Positions 52,637-61,794 of a DNA stretch of 64,000 nt are shown piece after piece. The stretch is taken from positions 1-64,000 of the forward strand of contig CAKZUE010000001.1 in the NCBI GenBank assembly GCA_937920635.1, read 5' to 3'. A program made the translations under genes and the position numbers. Every line of letters begins with the position of its first letter. Within the stretch, counting starts at the first letter, position 1. A model generated the notes under the pieces. The model did not search any database. It saw only the letters and a program-made list of their open reading frames with translations, and was not told the DNA's origin. The stretch is from an uncultured Bryobacteraceae bacterium. Its GTDB lineage: Bacteria > Acidobacteriota > Terriglobia > Bryobacterales > Bryobacteraceae.

Positions 52637-55600
52637 ATGCGAATCGTGTCTGAAGACAACAACCCCACTCTGTCGCGGGAGGCGGCCGAGAGGGACCTGA
52701 TCCGCTACATCAACCTGAAGCTGGTGGCGCTGGGCCAACCCGCGGCCGAAGACGCCGCCGGCGAGCCGTTCATCGAACTGGCGCGGCCGCTTCTCGAGAA
52801 CTACCATGTGCGCGACCAGATGCTGGAGGGGCTGTACTGCCCGGCGGACCAGCGCATCCACGAGTTTCTGGATAGCTACCTGGCCGGCTGTTGCCCGAAA
52901 GGCGCGCCGAAGCTTCCCGCGCACACCTTTGTGCTGGACAGGGCCGGGCTGGCGCGCGTGATGAGCCTGCCACGGAAGAGCGACCACTTCTCCTCTCCGT
53001 ACCTGGACTCCTACCGCGTGGCGCAGGGCGTGCTTCACAATCCGCGGAGCGACCGGCGTACGACGCAGGGCATCTTCCATGTGACCGAGGGCGGGTTCCC
53101 CGTTCCCGGGGACAAGATCACGGCGCCAAAACAGACGTTCGCGGCGCTGCTGGAACGCGCGTTGCAGCCGCCGCGGGAGGTGTTGCGTCTGCCTTTCACG
53201 GCGGGGCAGGCGCGGGAGGCGCACGTGTGGGTGTCGCTGCTGCTGCGGCCGGCGGTCCTGCCGGAGGCGCCCGGGATCAAAAGGCAGAGCATGGAGATCC
53301 GCTTCTTTGCGCCCGGCAGCCTGGTCAGCAACCTGGATTTTGTCGAAGGGATTTTCGGCAACGCGGGAGATCCTTTCCTGCCCGAAAACGACGCCGCGTT
53401 CGACTGCGAGCACTGGACGGGGCACACGGGTTGCATTATTCTGGCCCCGCATCTGGTGGGAGTTCCCAAGAAAGAGCTGGGGCTTCCGCGATGGGAGGAT
53501 GCCACCGAAAGACAGCGCCGGGACGGCATGTGCTGGCGGGACCCGGCCGAGCCGTACAACAACGGCGGAGCGTTCAAGATCACCTGCCGCGACGCCCGCG
53601 GCGTGATGGTCACGATCATCGCCGACAGCTATTACGGCTACTGCAAGAAGGAGATCAAGACGCAGATCAGCTTTTCGGCGAATCTGACGGGGCTGGCCGA
53701 GGAAGAGCATGCGGGCGGCGCCATTGCCTTCCCCGCCTACATTCTCGGCCAGGATTTCCTGGCCGACCGGACGGTGCCGCTGAAGCGCGCCACGTTTGAG
53801 GAAGCCATGCGCCTGCTGGGAGACGGCGTGGAGGTGAAGCCGGAGCGCTACGCTGTGGACCGCGCGCACGCAGACGTGTTTTACGTGCCCGAGGACAGCG
53901 TGTTCGACGTGTCCGCCGGCGAAGTCCGCTGGCGGCATGAAGGCGCCGAGCACCGGCTGCGGCTGCGCAAGGGGGATGCCTACGTGCTGCCGTCGGGCTA
54001 CCGGCTGCGGCTGGAGAAGCAGCTCAGCGGATCGATGTGGCGGCTGGTGGGCACGCGCGCCGACGGCACCTTCATCCACAAGCCCTGCACGGTGTCGGGC
54101 GCGGGCAAGAGCGAAATCTCGAAATCGCTCGGGGGCACGCTGCTGAAAGGGCCGGTGTTTGTCCGCGATTATCACGCCGACCTGGACGAAGTGGAAAAGA
54201 TCCTGGCGATGGACTTTTCCCACATTTACCGGACGCCGCAGCCGCCCGCGCGGGCGCGCCGGCCCATTCTGAGCGTGGAGCGGAGCCTGGGCTCGGTGAT
54301 CAAACTGCTGACGCCGTCTTCGGAATACACGGATGAATACAACGCCTGGCTGCGCAGCCTGCCGCAGACGGTGAGGCAGCTTGTTTTTACGGTGAAGCGG
54401 TATTACCGGCCGGAATGGGGCGCGCGATGGCGGGAACATTTCACGGTGGACAGCGTGAACGGACAACTGGGCCACGAGCTGAAATACGACAACCAGAAGC
54501 TGGTGGCGAATTATCTGCGGGTGGGCTTCGACGAGGAGGGATCGTGGCGGATTTTCAAGCTGCGCACGGACTTTTTCCCGGCCGATAAAATTCAGACCGA
54601 GGACGATATCAGCGTTTCGGTCACGCTGCCGCGGGAGGCGTTCGGCGGACTCGATCCGCGGGAGCTGCACCCGTCGGTGAAGGTGACGGAAAACTGCGAG
54701 AGGCTGCTGTTCCAGCGGCCGGATGACGCCATCGAGCCGGGGGCCGATCCGCAGGCGGAAGCCGACATCGCCACGCCGGGCGTGTTTTTGTCGAATTTCG
54801 AGCCGCTGAACCGGCAGCAGGTGCAGCGGATCGTGGATCATGTCGTGCGGTTCGATCTTTTCACAGAGCCGATGAGGCGGCTGCTGGAAGGCTTCGTGCG
54901 CAGCGAGGGGCCGAAGTACGCGGTGTGCTCGGCCCATCCGCGGATCGTGGACGGCAAGCCGAGCAAGAACCCGCGCTACCAGCAGCCGCGGCCCGATCTA
55001 TCGAACCCGCGGGAAGCGCATCTGGCAGAAGTCTGCGCGCGGCTGGACCGGGGGCTGCCGCAGGGCGTGAAGGTGGACTTCGTCGTGAATTCGGTCCTGC
55101 CCGGACGCAGAGCGAATCCGCCCCAGCCCGAATCCGGCGTGCCGCCGCTGGCCGTGTACGGGCCGATTCATTACCAGGAACTGCCGGAGCTGTTCATGGA
55201 TTTCATCAGCAGCCTGACCGGGCGGTCGCCGTCGACGACGGGGTTCGGCAGCGAGGGCGCGCTGACGAAAGGGCCTTTCAACGCGATGCCTCCGATAGTG
55301 GATGTGAACAATGCGCTGGTATCGGCCATCCTCACCGGTTATGAGGGGTACAGCAGCGTGGCCGGATATGTCGGGCCGCGGTTCCGGGTGGATCACGACC
55401 TCAGCATGCTGGTTCCGGAGCTGTGGTGCCGGATGAAGGTGGTGGAGCGGGAGCCGCGGTATCTGATCGAAAACGGCTTCCTGGAGCGGATCGAAGATTT
55501 TGAATTCGAAGGCCGCATGGTGCTGGCCAGCCGGCTTGGATACAGAATTACGAGGGCATTTGCGGAGCGTTTTCTGGGCCGGATTTTTGAAAATCCGGAC

Positions 55601-56104
55601 GCCGTTTTTCCCGAGAGCTGGCTGCGGCCGGAGACGCAGGATCCGCGGATGTTCGCGCAGGGCGTGGAAGCGATCGTGGAGTCGCAGCGCCGGGTGGCGC
55701 TTCTGTATTTCGAGGACGGCACCGTGGATCTGGCCTGCCCTCCGGTGCGGGCGCTGCTGCACATCATGGCGCACGGGCACTACGAAGGGCGGACGGCGGC
55801 GGATCCGTCCATCCGGGCGATGTTCACACGCGAGGCGCTGACCGCCAGCGATTGGTACCAGCGGCGCCTGCGGGCCAGGCAGGCGCGCGACGCGGCGCTG
55901 TGGCGGAGGCACGTGGCCAGGCTGGAATCAGCTCTGGCTGAGGCGGACGCGGAGCGCCTGTATCAGCGCCTGCCGCTGCGGAAGAAGCTGGAGGCGGCGC
56001 GCGCCAGGCTGTCGGCGGTGGAATCGCCGGCTTATGCAGGCAGCCTGGCGGGAACCATCGGCCTGGATCCGGCGTGCCTGGGCGAGGAGCAGGCGGCGGG
56101 GTAG
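52637..56104 (+). CDS. Probable PPi-type phosphoenolpyruvate carboxykinase
   Basis: An 1155-residue cytosolic protein with no signal. Its size matches PPi-PEPCK (about 1100-1200 residues; found in Entamoeba and some bacteria), which interconverts oxaloacetate + PPi and PEP + Pi + CO2. Segments resembling that family: FFAPGSLVSNLDFVEGIFGNAGDP, HTGCIILAPHLVG, YNNGGAFKITCRDARGVMVTIIADSYYGYCKKEIKTQISFSANL and a P-loop-like VSGAGKSEISKSLGG (about 486-500). I identify it from memory of such segments and the length, not from a search. ATG 52637 follows AAGTGAGACC. It could place PPi in gluconeogenesis or anaplerosis. Confidence 0.65.
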   Translation: MRIVSEDNNPTLSREAAERDLIRYINLKLVALGQPAAEDAAGEPFIELARPLLENYHVRDQMLEGLYCPADQRIHEFLDSYLAGCCPKGAPKLPAHTFVLDRAGLARVMSLPRKSDHFSSPYLDSYRVAQGVLHNPRSDRRTTQGIFHVTEGGFPVPGDKITAPKQTFAALLERALQPPREVLRLPFTAGQAREAHVWVSLLLRPAVLPEAPGIKRQSMEIRFFAPGSLVSNLDFVEGIFGNAGDPFLPENDAAFDCEHWTGHTGCIILAPHLVGVPKKELGLPRWEDATERQRRDGMCWRDPAEPYNNGGAFKITCRDARGVMVTIIADSYYGYCKKEIKTQISFSANLTGLAEEEHAGGAIAFPAYILGQDFLADRTVPLKRATFEEAMRLLGDGVEVKPERYAVDRAHADVFYVPEDSVFDVSAGEVRWRHEGAEHRLRLRKGDAYVLPSGYRLRLEKQLSGSMWRLVGTRADGTFIHKPCTVSGAGKSEISKSLGGTLLKGPVFVRDYHADLDEVEKILAMDFSHIYRTPQPPARARRPILSVERSLGSVIKLLTPSSEYTDEYNAWLRSLPQTVRQLVFTVKRYYRPEWGARWREHFTVDSVNGQLGHELKYDNQKLVANYLRVGFDEEGSWRIFKLRTDFFPADKIQTEDDISVSVTLPREAFGGLDPRELHPSVKVTENCERLLFQRPDDAIEPGADPQAEADIATPGVFLSNFEPLNRQQVQRIVDHVVRFDLFTEPMRRLLEGFVRSEGPKYAVCSAHPRIVDGKPSKNPRYQQPRPDLSNPREAHLAEVCARLDRGLPQGVKVDFVVNSVLPGRRANPPQPESGVPPLAVYGPIHYQELPELFMDFISSLTGRSPSTTGFGSEGALTKGPFNAMPPIVDVNNALVSAILTGYEGYSSVAGYVGPRFRVDHDLSMLVPELWCRMKVVEREPRYLIENGFLERIEDFEFEGRMVLASRLGYRITRAFAERFLGRIFENPDAVFPESWLRPETQDPRMFAQGVEAIVESQRRVALLYFEDGTVDLACPPVRALLHIMAHGHYEGRTAADPSIRAMFTREALTASDWYQRRLRARQARDAALWRRHVARLESALAEADAERLYQRLPLRKKLEAARARLSAVESPAYAGSLAGTIGLDPACLGEEQAAG

Positions 56105-56137
56105 AAGGCCGCAACCCGGCGCTGCGCGCCTGCTAGG

Positions 56138-56872
56138 ATGAACGGCATGAAGCGACGCGCGATTCTTGCCGGCGGCGGCGCCACGCTGGCCGCTGCCGTG
56201 ATGCTGCTGGCCCAACGGCCCGCCGCGGATCCTCTGATCGAAGGCTACCGGCTGGTGGAAGTGGCCTCCGTGGCCGACGCCATGGAGCAACTGTACGGAA
56301 AGCGGGCGCACATGTCGCACCGGATGCGCCCGGTGTTCCCGTGCAAGTTCGCCGGACCGGCGGTGACGGTGCTGCTGGAAAAGGCCGAGCACCAGGAGGG
56401 CAGCAAGGCTTCCCAGGGGATGCTGGATGCCATCGACGCGGCGCCCGCAGGCTCGGTTTATGTGCTCGTTTTGCCGGAGGGCGAAGACATCGCGGGCATC
56501 GGCGGACTGATGGCGACGGCGATGCGCTACCGGAGCCTGGCGGGAGCGGTGATCGACGCAGGAGTGCGGGACGTGCCGCAGATCCGGCGCATTCAGTTCC
56601 CGGTCTTCAGCACGGGCATCGTGCCGTCCACTTCGATCAACCATTACCGGTTCAAGGCGGCCAACGTGCCGGTGATGTGCGCCGGCGTGGAGGTGAGGCC
56701 GGGCGACATCGTCACCGCCGACGAGGACGGCGTGGCGGTGGTGCCGAAGGAAAAGGCCGCGGAAGTGCTCAAAAAGGCGCAGGAGCTGGATGATACGGAG
56801 CACCGGATGTACCCGTTTATCGAGAAATTCCGGAGCATCCGCGAGGCGGTGGAGAAATTCGGCCGGATCTGA
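56138..56872 (+). CDS. Exported RraA-like protein
   Basis: A 244-residue protein with a Tat-type leader (MKRRAILAGGGATLAAAVMLLAQ) before an RraA/HMG aldolase-like domain: SVADAMEQLYG, GPAVTVLLEKAEHQEGSKA, GLMATAMRYRSLAGAVIDAGVRDVPQIRRIQFPVFSTG and VRPGDIVTADEDGVAVVPKEKAAEVLKKA. The R-D aldolase motif (DAGVRDVPQI) is present, so lyase activity on a 4-hydroxy-2-oxoacid is possible. The RNase E regulator role of RraA would not suit an exported protein. Start 56138 or 56147. Confidence 0.85.
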   Translation: MNGMKRRAILAGGGATLAAAVMLLAQRPAADPLIEGYRLVEVASVADAMEQLYGKRAHMSHRMRPVFPCKFAGPAVTVLLEKAEHQEGSKASQGMLDAIDAAPAGSVYVLVLPEGEDIAGIGGLMATAMRYRSLAGAVIDAGVRDVPQIRRIQFPVFSTGIVPSTSINHYRFKAANVPVMCAGVEVRPGDIVTADEDGVAVVPKEKAAEVLKKAQELDDTEHRMYPFIEKFRSIREAVEKFGRI

Positions 56873-56898
56873 GGCCGGACGGCGGGCGGCCGCGACGC

Positions 56899-57762
56899 TT
56901 ACGCGGCAGCTTCTTCTTCAGCCGGGGGCTGCTGGCCGATGCGGGCGACCTGAACCTTTTTAGCCACGCCGAGCCAGGAGAGCAACTGGATCTGGAGCCA
57001 GGTCAGGTCCAGCTCTTTCCACGTGAGGCCGTGACGGGCGGAGGCGGGATGAGCATGGTGGTTGTTGTGCCAGCCTTCGCCAAAGGTCAGCAGGGCGACC
57101 CACCAGTTGTTGCGCGAATCGTCGCGCGTCTGGAAACGGCGCTTGCCCCAGAGATGCGTGGCGGAGTTCACCAGCCAGGTGGCGTGGAGTCCGGCCACGA
57201 CGCGGACGAAAACGCCCCACAGCAGCATGGAAAGACCGCCGAAGCCCAGCAGGACGAGCCCCATAATGACGAGGGGCACGTAGTGATAGGTGTTGAGCCA
57301 GCGGTAGAAGGGATCGCGGCCGAGATCGGGCGCGTACTTGCTCATCATTTCGGTGGCGTTATGTTTGGATTCGCCGAACAGGATCCAGCCCATGTGCGCC
57401 CACCAGGGCCCGTCCTTGGGGCTGTGCGGATCGCCGGGCTGGTCGGAACGCTGATGATGGAGGCGGTGGGTGGCGACCCAGAAAATCGGCCCGCCCTCCA
57501 ACGTCAGCGTGCCGCAGATGGCGAAGAAATACTCGAGTGGTTTGGGCACGCGGTAGGAGCGATGGGTGAGCAGGCGATGGTAGCCCATGCCGATGCCCCA
57601 GCCGACGCAGATCCAGTACAGGACGGCTGCGATGGCCACCGACTTCCAGTCGAAGTAGAAGAAGGCGGCGATGGCGCCGACGTGGAAAATTAGGAGGGCG
57701 ATGGTGGTGACCCAGTTGATGTTGTCCAGGCGGTAAGGGGAAGCAGTCTTGGTGTTTTGCAC
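56899..57762 (-). CDS. Acyl-CoA/fatty acid desaturase (delta-9 type)
   Basis: GTG 57762 gives 287 residues; the track's start at 57864 lies upstream of a likely -10 TATACT (minus strand, 57817-57812). Three histidine boxes for the di-iron centre are present: HRLLTHRSY, HRLHHQRSD and HNNHHAHPASARHG, with four membrane spans and the typical 'DLTWLQIQLLSWLG' end. It inserts a cis double bond in acyl chains, probably for membrane fluidity. It is monocistronic. Confidence 0.9.
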   Translation of the reverse strand: MQNTKTASPYRLDNINWVTTIALLIFHVGAIAAFFYFDWKSVAIAAVLYWICVGWGIGMGYHRLLTHRSYRVPKPLEYFFAICGTLTLEGGPIFWVATHRLHHQRSDQPGDPHSPKDGPWWAHMGWILFGESKHNATEMMSKYAPDLGRDPFYRWLNTYHYVPLVIMGLVLLGFGGLSMLLWGVFVRVVAGLHATWLVNSATHLWGKRRFQTRDDSRNNWWVALLTFGEGWHNNHHAHPASARHGLTWKELDLTWLQIQLLSWLGVAKKVQVARIGQQPPAEEEAAA

Positions 57763-57871
57763 GGATCTCTCTGTTGAGGGCAGTAGCCCGTCTCTGACTT
57801 GATCAGCAGACAGTATAACAGGGCTCTGTTCAGTTGGACGACCCAGGGGAGCGGCGGGATTCAATCCCGGC

Positions 57872-58756
57872 TCAAATTGTTTCGCGCCTTCCGCCGGTCC
57901 AGCGCCGCCACCAGGGCAGCCTCGGCGGCGGGCGGAATCCTTCGAGATCCAGCGGAAGCCCTTCGACGGCGCAGCGGGGGTGGTCGATCACGAGACGGCG
58001 GGCATACGCCTCGCCGTACTGCCGGACCAGCCACTGGAAGGCGAGATCCAGACGGGGAGGGCGGTGGCGGAGGTCGTGCGCATCGGAGGCGACGAAGTGC
58101 GCGAGTCCAGCCTCGAGGAGCCGGATGGAGAACCGGCGGGCGGCGCCGCCAAAATCGCCCAGAAGGCTGCCGGCGGTGACCTGCATATAGCGCCCCTCGG
58201 ACACCCACCGCTCGATCAGGTCGAAGCGCTGCCGCAAGAGGGAGTTGCGTTCCGGATGGGTGAGGATGATGCGCAGCCCGGCATCCTCCAGCCGTCGCCA
58301 CAGCGCGCCGGTGTTGGAGAAAACCGTGAGTTCGGACAACTCCATCAGGAGCCAGCAGCGGCCATTAATCGCGAAATCGGCGGGCGAACGGAGGGCCTGT
58401 TCTACGTTAGTGAAGGTGAGGTGAAAATCGCAGCCCCGAATCAGGTGCAACCCCGAGGGCGCCCGTGCGCGGAGGGCGTCCAGCAGCTGCTCGGCGCGTG
58501 CACGGTCGTAGGCGAACGCCGGGCTGGCATGCGGGCTGGCGACGAGCATGGCGGTCCCATGGCGGCGGGCGCATTCCATCATGGCCGCAGCCTGCTCCAG
58601 CGTGGCCGGGCCGTCATCCACGCCGGGGAGGATGTGGGAATGGATATCGACAAATTCCAGGCCGCGTTGCCCTGGACTGGAGACGCCGGAAACCGCCCCG
58701 TGCGACACGGACAAATTGTCCCATGTGAAGCAGGGGTGGGACAAATTGTCCTTCAT
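57872..58756 (-). CDS. CpsB/YwqE-type PHP-domain tyrosine phosphatase
   Basis: A PHP-fold metal-dependent phosphatase of about 280-294 residues. Motifs: VDIHSHILPGVDDGP, MLVASPHASPAFAYD, IRGCDFHLTF, IILTHPERN and HFVASDAHDLRHRPPRL. Family members dephosphorylate tyrosine kinases that control capsule or exopolysaccharide export. Start ambiguous: ATG 58756, or GTG 58708 just after two palindromes at 58709-58751, which would then be upstream operator sites. I favour GTG 58708 on that ground, but the ribosome binding site is poor for both. Confidence 0.88.
   Translation of the reverse strand: MKDNLSHPCFTWDNLSVSHGAVSGVSSPGQRGLEFVDIHSHILPGVDDGPATLEQAAAMMECARRHGTAMLVASPHASPAFAYDRARAEQLLDALRARAPSGLHLIRGCDFHLTFTNVEQALRSPADFAINGRCWLLMELSELTVFSNTGALWRRLEDAGLRIILTHPERNSLLRQRFDLIERWVSEGRYMQVTAGSLLGDFGGAARRFSIRLLEAGLAHFVASDAHDLRHRPPRLDLAFQWLVRQYGEAYARRLVIDHPRCAVEGLPLDLEGFRPPPRLPWWRRWTGGRRETI
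58709..58751. promoter_or_regulatory. Two identical 13-bp palindromes 30 bp apart
   Basis: GGACAAATTGTCC occurs at 58709-58721 and 58739-58751. Each is a near-perfect dyad and they lie on the same DNA face (30 bp, about three helical turns). This is typical of paired operator sites for a dimeric repressor at the 5' end of the PHP phosphatase gene or its promoter; the regulator is unknown. Confidence 0.55.
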
Positions 58757-58843
58757 GCGTCCGGAAACGGGCTTGCAGCCGGAATTGGAGTCCTGCGAAA
58801 ATAGGGCAACCGCGGGGCTTGGGAAAGGGAGGAGAGGTTGATC

Positions 58844-61276
58844 ATGGGATGGACTTGTATTTGCAGGCTCCTCCGTGTAGTGAGGAGTCCGGGCGAGGCG
58901 ATGCATCCCAAGTCACGCATCTTTGAATGGCTGGTGGTCGGCACGGCGATCGTCTGGCTGGCGGTTCACGCGTATCTCGACGCGGACAGCGGCACGCTGC
59001 TGTATGTGACCTATCTGGTGTGCACGGCTGCGGCGGCGATCGGACGCTTCGACCTGCCGGCCGCCTCCGCAAATATTCCGATCGGGTTCATTTTTGTCCT
59101 GGCGAGCCTGCCCGAGCTGCCGCTGAAGGAGACGCTGGCGATCGGCATCACGGGCGCCGGGATTCACGCGATCCGGGAGAGAGAGCCGCGCTCGCACTGG
59201 CTGAACACGATCTTCGAGATGTCGGTTTGGGTGCTCGGAATCGCCGCCGCCGACGCCGCTTATCGAAGGATCCTGGAGGCGGCGCCTGGCGCCGCCTCGT
59301 TCGGCGCCTTGCCGCTGGCGGCCATCGTTCTGTTTCTGGTCACGGCGTTTCCTCTGGCGGCAGCCAGGGCTTTGCAGGAACGCGAGCCACTGAGGAGGGT
59401 CTGGAAGAACCGCTTCCTCTGGTCCCTGCCTTACTACATGGCGGGCGCCGCCATCGCGGGGCTGCTGACAACGCTGCCCAAGATTTCCTGGTGGTACTCG
59501 GGACTGATTCTGCTGCCGGTAGCCCTGCTGGTTTTCTACGCCTACCGGCTGCAACTGGAGTCACTGGCGAGGGAGCGGCAGCACGCCGAGGAGCTTGCCT
59601 CGATGCAGCTCAATATGGTGGAGGCTCTGGCGCTGGCCGTGGAGTCGAAGGACGTGACGCCGGTCGGCGATCTGCACCGGATGGTGTCTTTCGCGTCCGG
59701 GCTGGGCGAAGCCATGGGTTTGAGCGACGAGCAGATCCGCGCGCTGCGCGTCGCCGCGGTATTGCACGATATCGGGCAGGTGGCGGTGCCGGATCACATC
59801 ATCATGAAGCCAGGCCGGCTCACTCCGGATGAATACCAGCGCCTGAAGATCCATCCCGAGATTGGAGCGCAAATCATCCAGCAGGCGGGCTTCCCGCGGC
59901 TGGTGAGCACCATTGTGCATGCGCACCACGAGCGATGGGACGGCACGGGGTATCCAGCAGGGCTGAAGGGCGCGCAGATCCCGGTGGAGGCGCGCGTGCT
60001 GGCGGCCGTGGACATGCTGCTGGCGCTCAGCACCGACCGGCACTACCGCCGGGCAATCCCGCTGGACGAAGCCATGGAGATCGTCGCCCGGGAAGCGGGC
60101 AAGGGACTGGATCCCGTCGTGGTGAGCCGGCTGCGGCAGGTCTACCGGGAACTGGACCGGCAGGCGGGTTCGATGAGAGCGGGCCGCTCTTCTCTGGCTG
60201 TGGGCGGCGCCGAGACAGTTCCGGCCGGCATGGAGCTGCCGACGTTCCTGCGGGCCATCGCCGAGGCGCGGCGGGAAGAGCAGATGGTGCTCGAGTTCAC
60301 GCAGATCCTGGGCTCGTCGCTGGATCTGGACGAAACGCTGAACGAGCTGTCCCGCCGGCTGCACAACCGCCTGGAATTCGAGACGATGGTTCTGTTCCTC
60401 CGGCAGGGGGACCGGCTGGAGGCGGCCTTCGTGGAAGGGCAGCACTTCTCGCTGTTCCATAACCTGTCGTTGCAGATGATGTCCGGCATCACGGGCCATG
60501 TGGCGGCGACGCTGCGCCCCGTGCTCAACGCGCCGCCCACGGAAGATCCGATCTCGCACCGCAACCCGGTTGCGGCCAGCAGTCTGAAGTCGGCGATGAT
60601 CATTCCTCTGGACGGCCCCAATGGACTGGTGGGAACCCTCAACCTGTATTCCACCCGGCACCTGGCATTCAGCTCCGCGCAATTGAGCCTGCTTACGAGC
60701 ATCGCCTCGAAGCTGGCGGTCACCGTGGAGAACTCGGCGAAGTTCCAGCAGGCGGAGACGCGCGCGTCGGTGGACTTTCTCACCGGGCTGCCCAACGCGG
60801 GGGCGCTGTTCCTCCACCTGCAAAACGAGCTGGCCCGCTGCGCACGCACGGAGACCGGACTCGGGCTGCTCGTTTTCGACCTGGATGGATTCAAGGGCGT
60901 CAACGATCAATACGGCCACCTGACCGGCAACCGGCTTCTGCAACTGGTAGCGCAGGGTCTGCGGGAGAATTGCCGCGAATACGACTTTGTGGCCCGCATG
61001 GGCGGCGACGAATTTGTGATGGTGCTGCCCGGCGTCACCACCGAAGCCGTGGCCCACCGGTTGCAGCGGATGCGCGCATACGTCGAACGCGTCGGCGTGG
61101 AACTCTGCGGCGCGTTGTGCGTCTCGGTGAGCGGCGGCTCGGCGTTTTTCCCAACCGACGGGCGCACCGCCGAAGAGCTGCTGGCGAAGGCCGACAGGCA
61201 TATGTACGACGAAAAATACGTGCGGAAACAGGCCCGCAACGAGACTCCGCCAACCGCGCGGGAAGCTACGGCCTGA
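58844..61276 (+). CDS. Membrane HD-GYP / GAF / GGDEF signalling protein
   Basis: An 810-residue protein (ATG 58844, GGAGAGG 6 nt upstream): an N-terminal membrane block of about 6-8 helices (about 20-235), an HD-GYP domain at about 265-425 (LHDIGQVAVPDHII, HAHHERWDGTGYP), a GAF domain (about 470-625) and a GGDEF domain (about 640-800) with ARMGGDEFVMVLPG. HDIGQ replaces the usual HDIGK, while the GYP loop is intact, so phosphodiesterase activity is possible; the cyclase signature is intact. Such dual proteins may switch between c-di-GMP synthesis and breakdown in response to the membrane or GAF input. It sits next to the exopolysaccharide-type phosphatase. Confidence 0.93.
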   Translation: MGWTCICRLLRVVRSPGEAMHPKSRIFEWLVVGTAIVWLAVHAYLDADSGTLLYVTYLVCTAAAAIGRFDLPAASANIPIGFIFVLASLPELPLKETLAIGITGAGIHAIREREPRSHWLNTIFEMSVWVLGIAAADAAYRRILEAAPGAASFGALPLAAIVLFLVTAFPLAAARALQEREPLRRVWKNRFLWSLPYYMAGAAIAGLLTTLPKISWWYSGLILLPVALLVFYAYRLQLESLARERQHAEELASMQLNMVEALALAVESKDVTPVGDLHRMVSFASGLGEAMGLSDEQIRALRVAAVLHDIGQVAVPDHIIMKPGRLTPDEYQRLKIHPEIGAQIIQQAGFPRLVSTIVHAHHERWDGTGYPAGLKGAQIPVEARVLAAVDMLLALSTDRHYRRAIPLDEAMEIVAREAGKGLDPVVVSRLRQVYRELDRQAGSMRAGRSSLAVGGAETVPAGMELPTFLRAIAEARREEQMVLEFTQILGSSLDLDETLNELSRRLHNRLEFETMVLFLRQGDRLEAAFVEGQHFSLFHNLSLQMMSGITGHVAATLRPVLNAPPTEDPISHRNPVAASSLKSAMIIPLDGPNGLVGTLNLYSTRHLAFSSAQLSLLTSIASKLAVTVENSAKFQQAETRASVDFLTGLPNAGALFLHLQNELARCARTETGLGLLVFDLDGFKGVNDQYGHLTGNRLLQLVAQGLRENCREYDFVARMGGDEFVMVLPGVTTEAVAHRLQRMRAYVERVGVELCGALCVSVSGGSAFFPTDGRTAEELLAKADRHMYDEKYVRKQARNETPPTAREATA

Positions 61277-61281
61277 GGCCG

Positions 61282-61791
61282 TCAGCGGGTGTGTGGCTCG
61301 GCCGAGGTGACCACGGCGCCGTCGGCGTCGTGGATGCGCAGTTCAAAGCCGCGGCGGGATTCCAACGCCTCGACGGGCACGGGAAACGAGGCTGCCACCG
61401 TGCGGTCGGCGGTCTCGCCCCCGCGGAGGCGCTCCCGGAACATCAGCACCGGAGTGTGGCGCGGACCGGCCAGGGGATAGTAGCGGAGCGCGCGGTCCAG
61501 ATCCGTCTGCGCCGTCACCAGCCCCTCCTCTCTGTTTCCACTGGCGCCGATCAGCGCAGCCTCCACCTCCTTCACCTGGAACAGCACGCGGGAAGGGTTG
61601 TGAATGCGCAGATCGAAAACCGCCAGCGAAGACTCGGGCCCGGTGGCGATGGTGCGCACTTTCAGCCAGCGCACTTCCAGGCGCGCCTGCGAGCCGAGGC
61701 TCAGCCAGTAGCCGATGCCCGCGATGGCGGCCACGATGGCCAGCCCCGCGGCGCTCCAAATCAGCAGGCCGGGAATCTGCGTCCTGCGCAT
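61282..61791 (-). CDS. LEA-like membrane-anchored protein
   Basis: A 169-residue protein with an N-terminal membrane anchor (LLIWSAAGLAIVAAIAGIGYWLSL) and a beta-sandwich-like domain with an LEA/WHy-type phrase, VFDLRIHNPSRVLFQVKEVEAALIG, and MFRERLRGGETADRTV. Such proteins are often extracytoplasmic and linked to stress; function unknown. It is 3 nt from the following isomerase gene in the same direction. Confidence 0.6.
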   Translation of the reverse strand: MRRTQIPGLLIWSAAGLAIVAAIAGIGYWLSLGSQARLEVRWLKVRTIATGPESSLAVFDLRIHNPSRVLFQVKEVEAALIGASGNREEGLVTAQTDLDRALRYYPLAGPRHTPVLMFRERLRGGETADRTVAASFPVPVEALESRRGFELRIHDADGAVVTSAEPHTR

Positions 61792-61794
61792 CTG

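Noticed and set aside
52430-54937. 835-residue minus-strand ORF opposite the probable PEPCK
   Set aside because: Arg/His/Pro/Gln-rich shadow of a high-GC gene, without motif or ribosome binding site.
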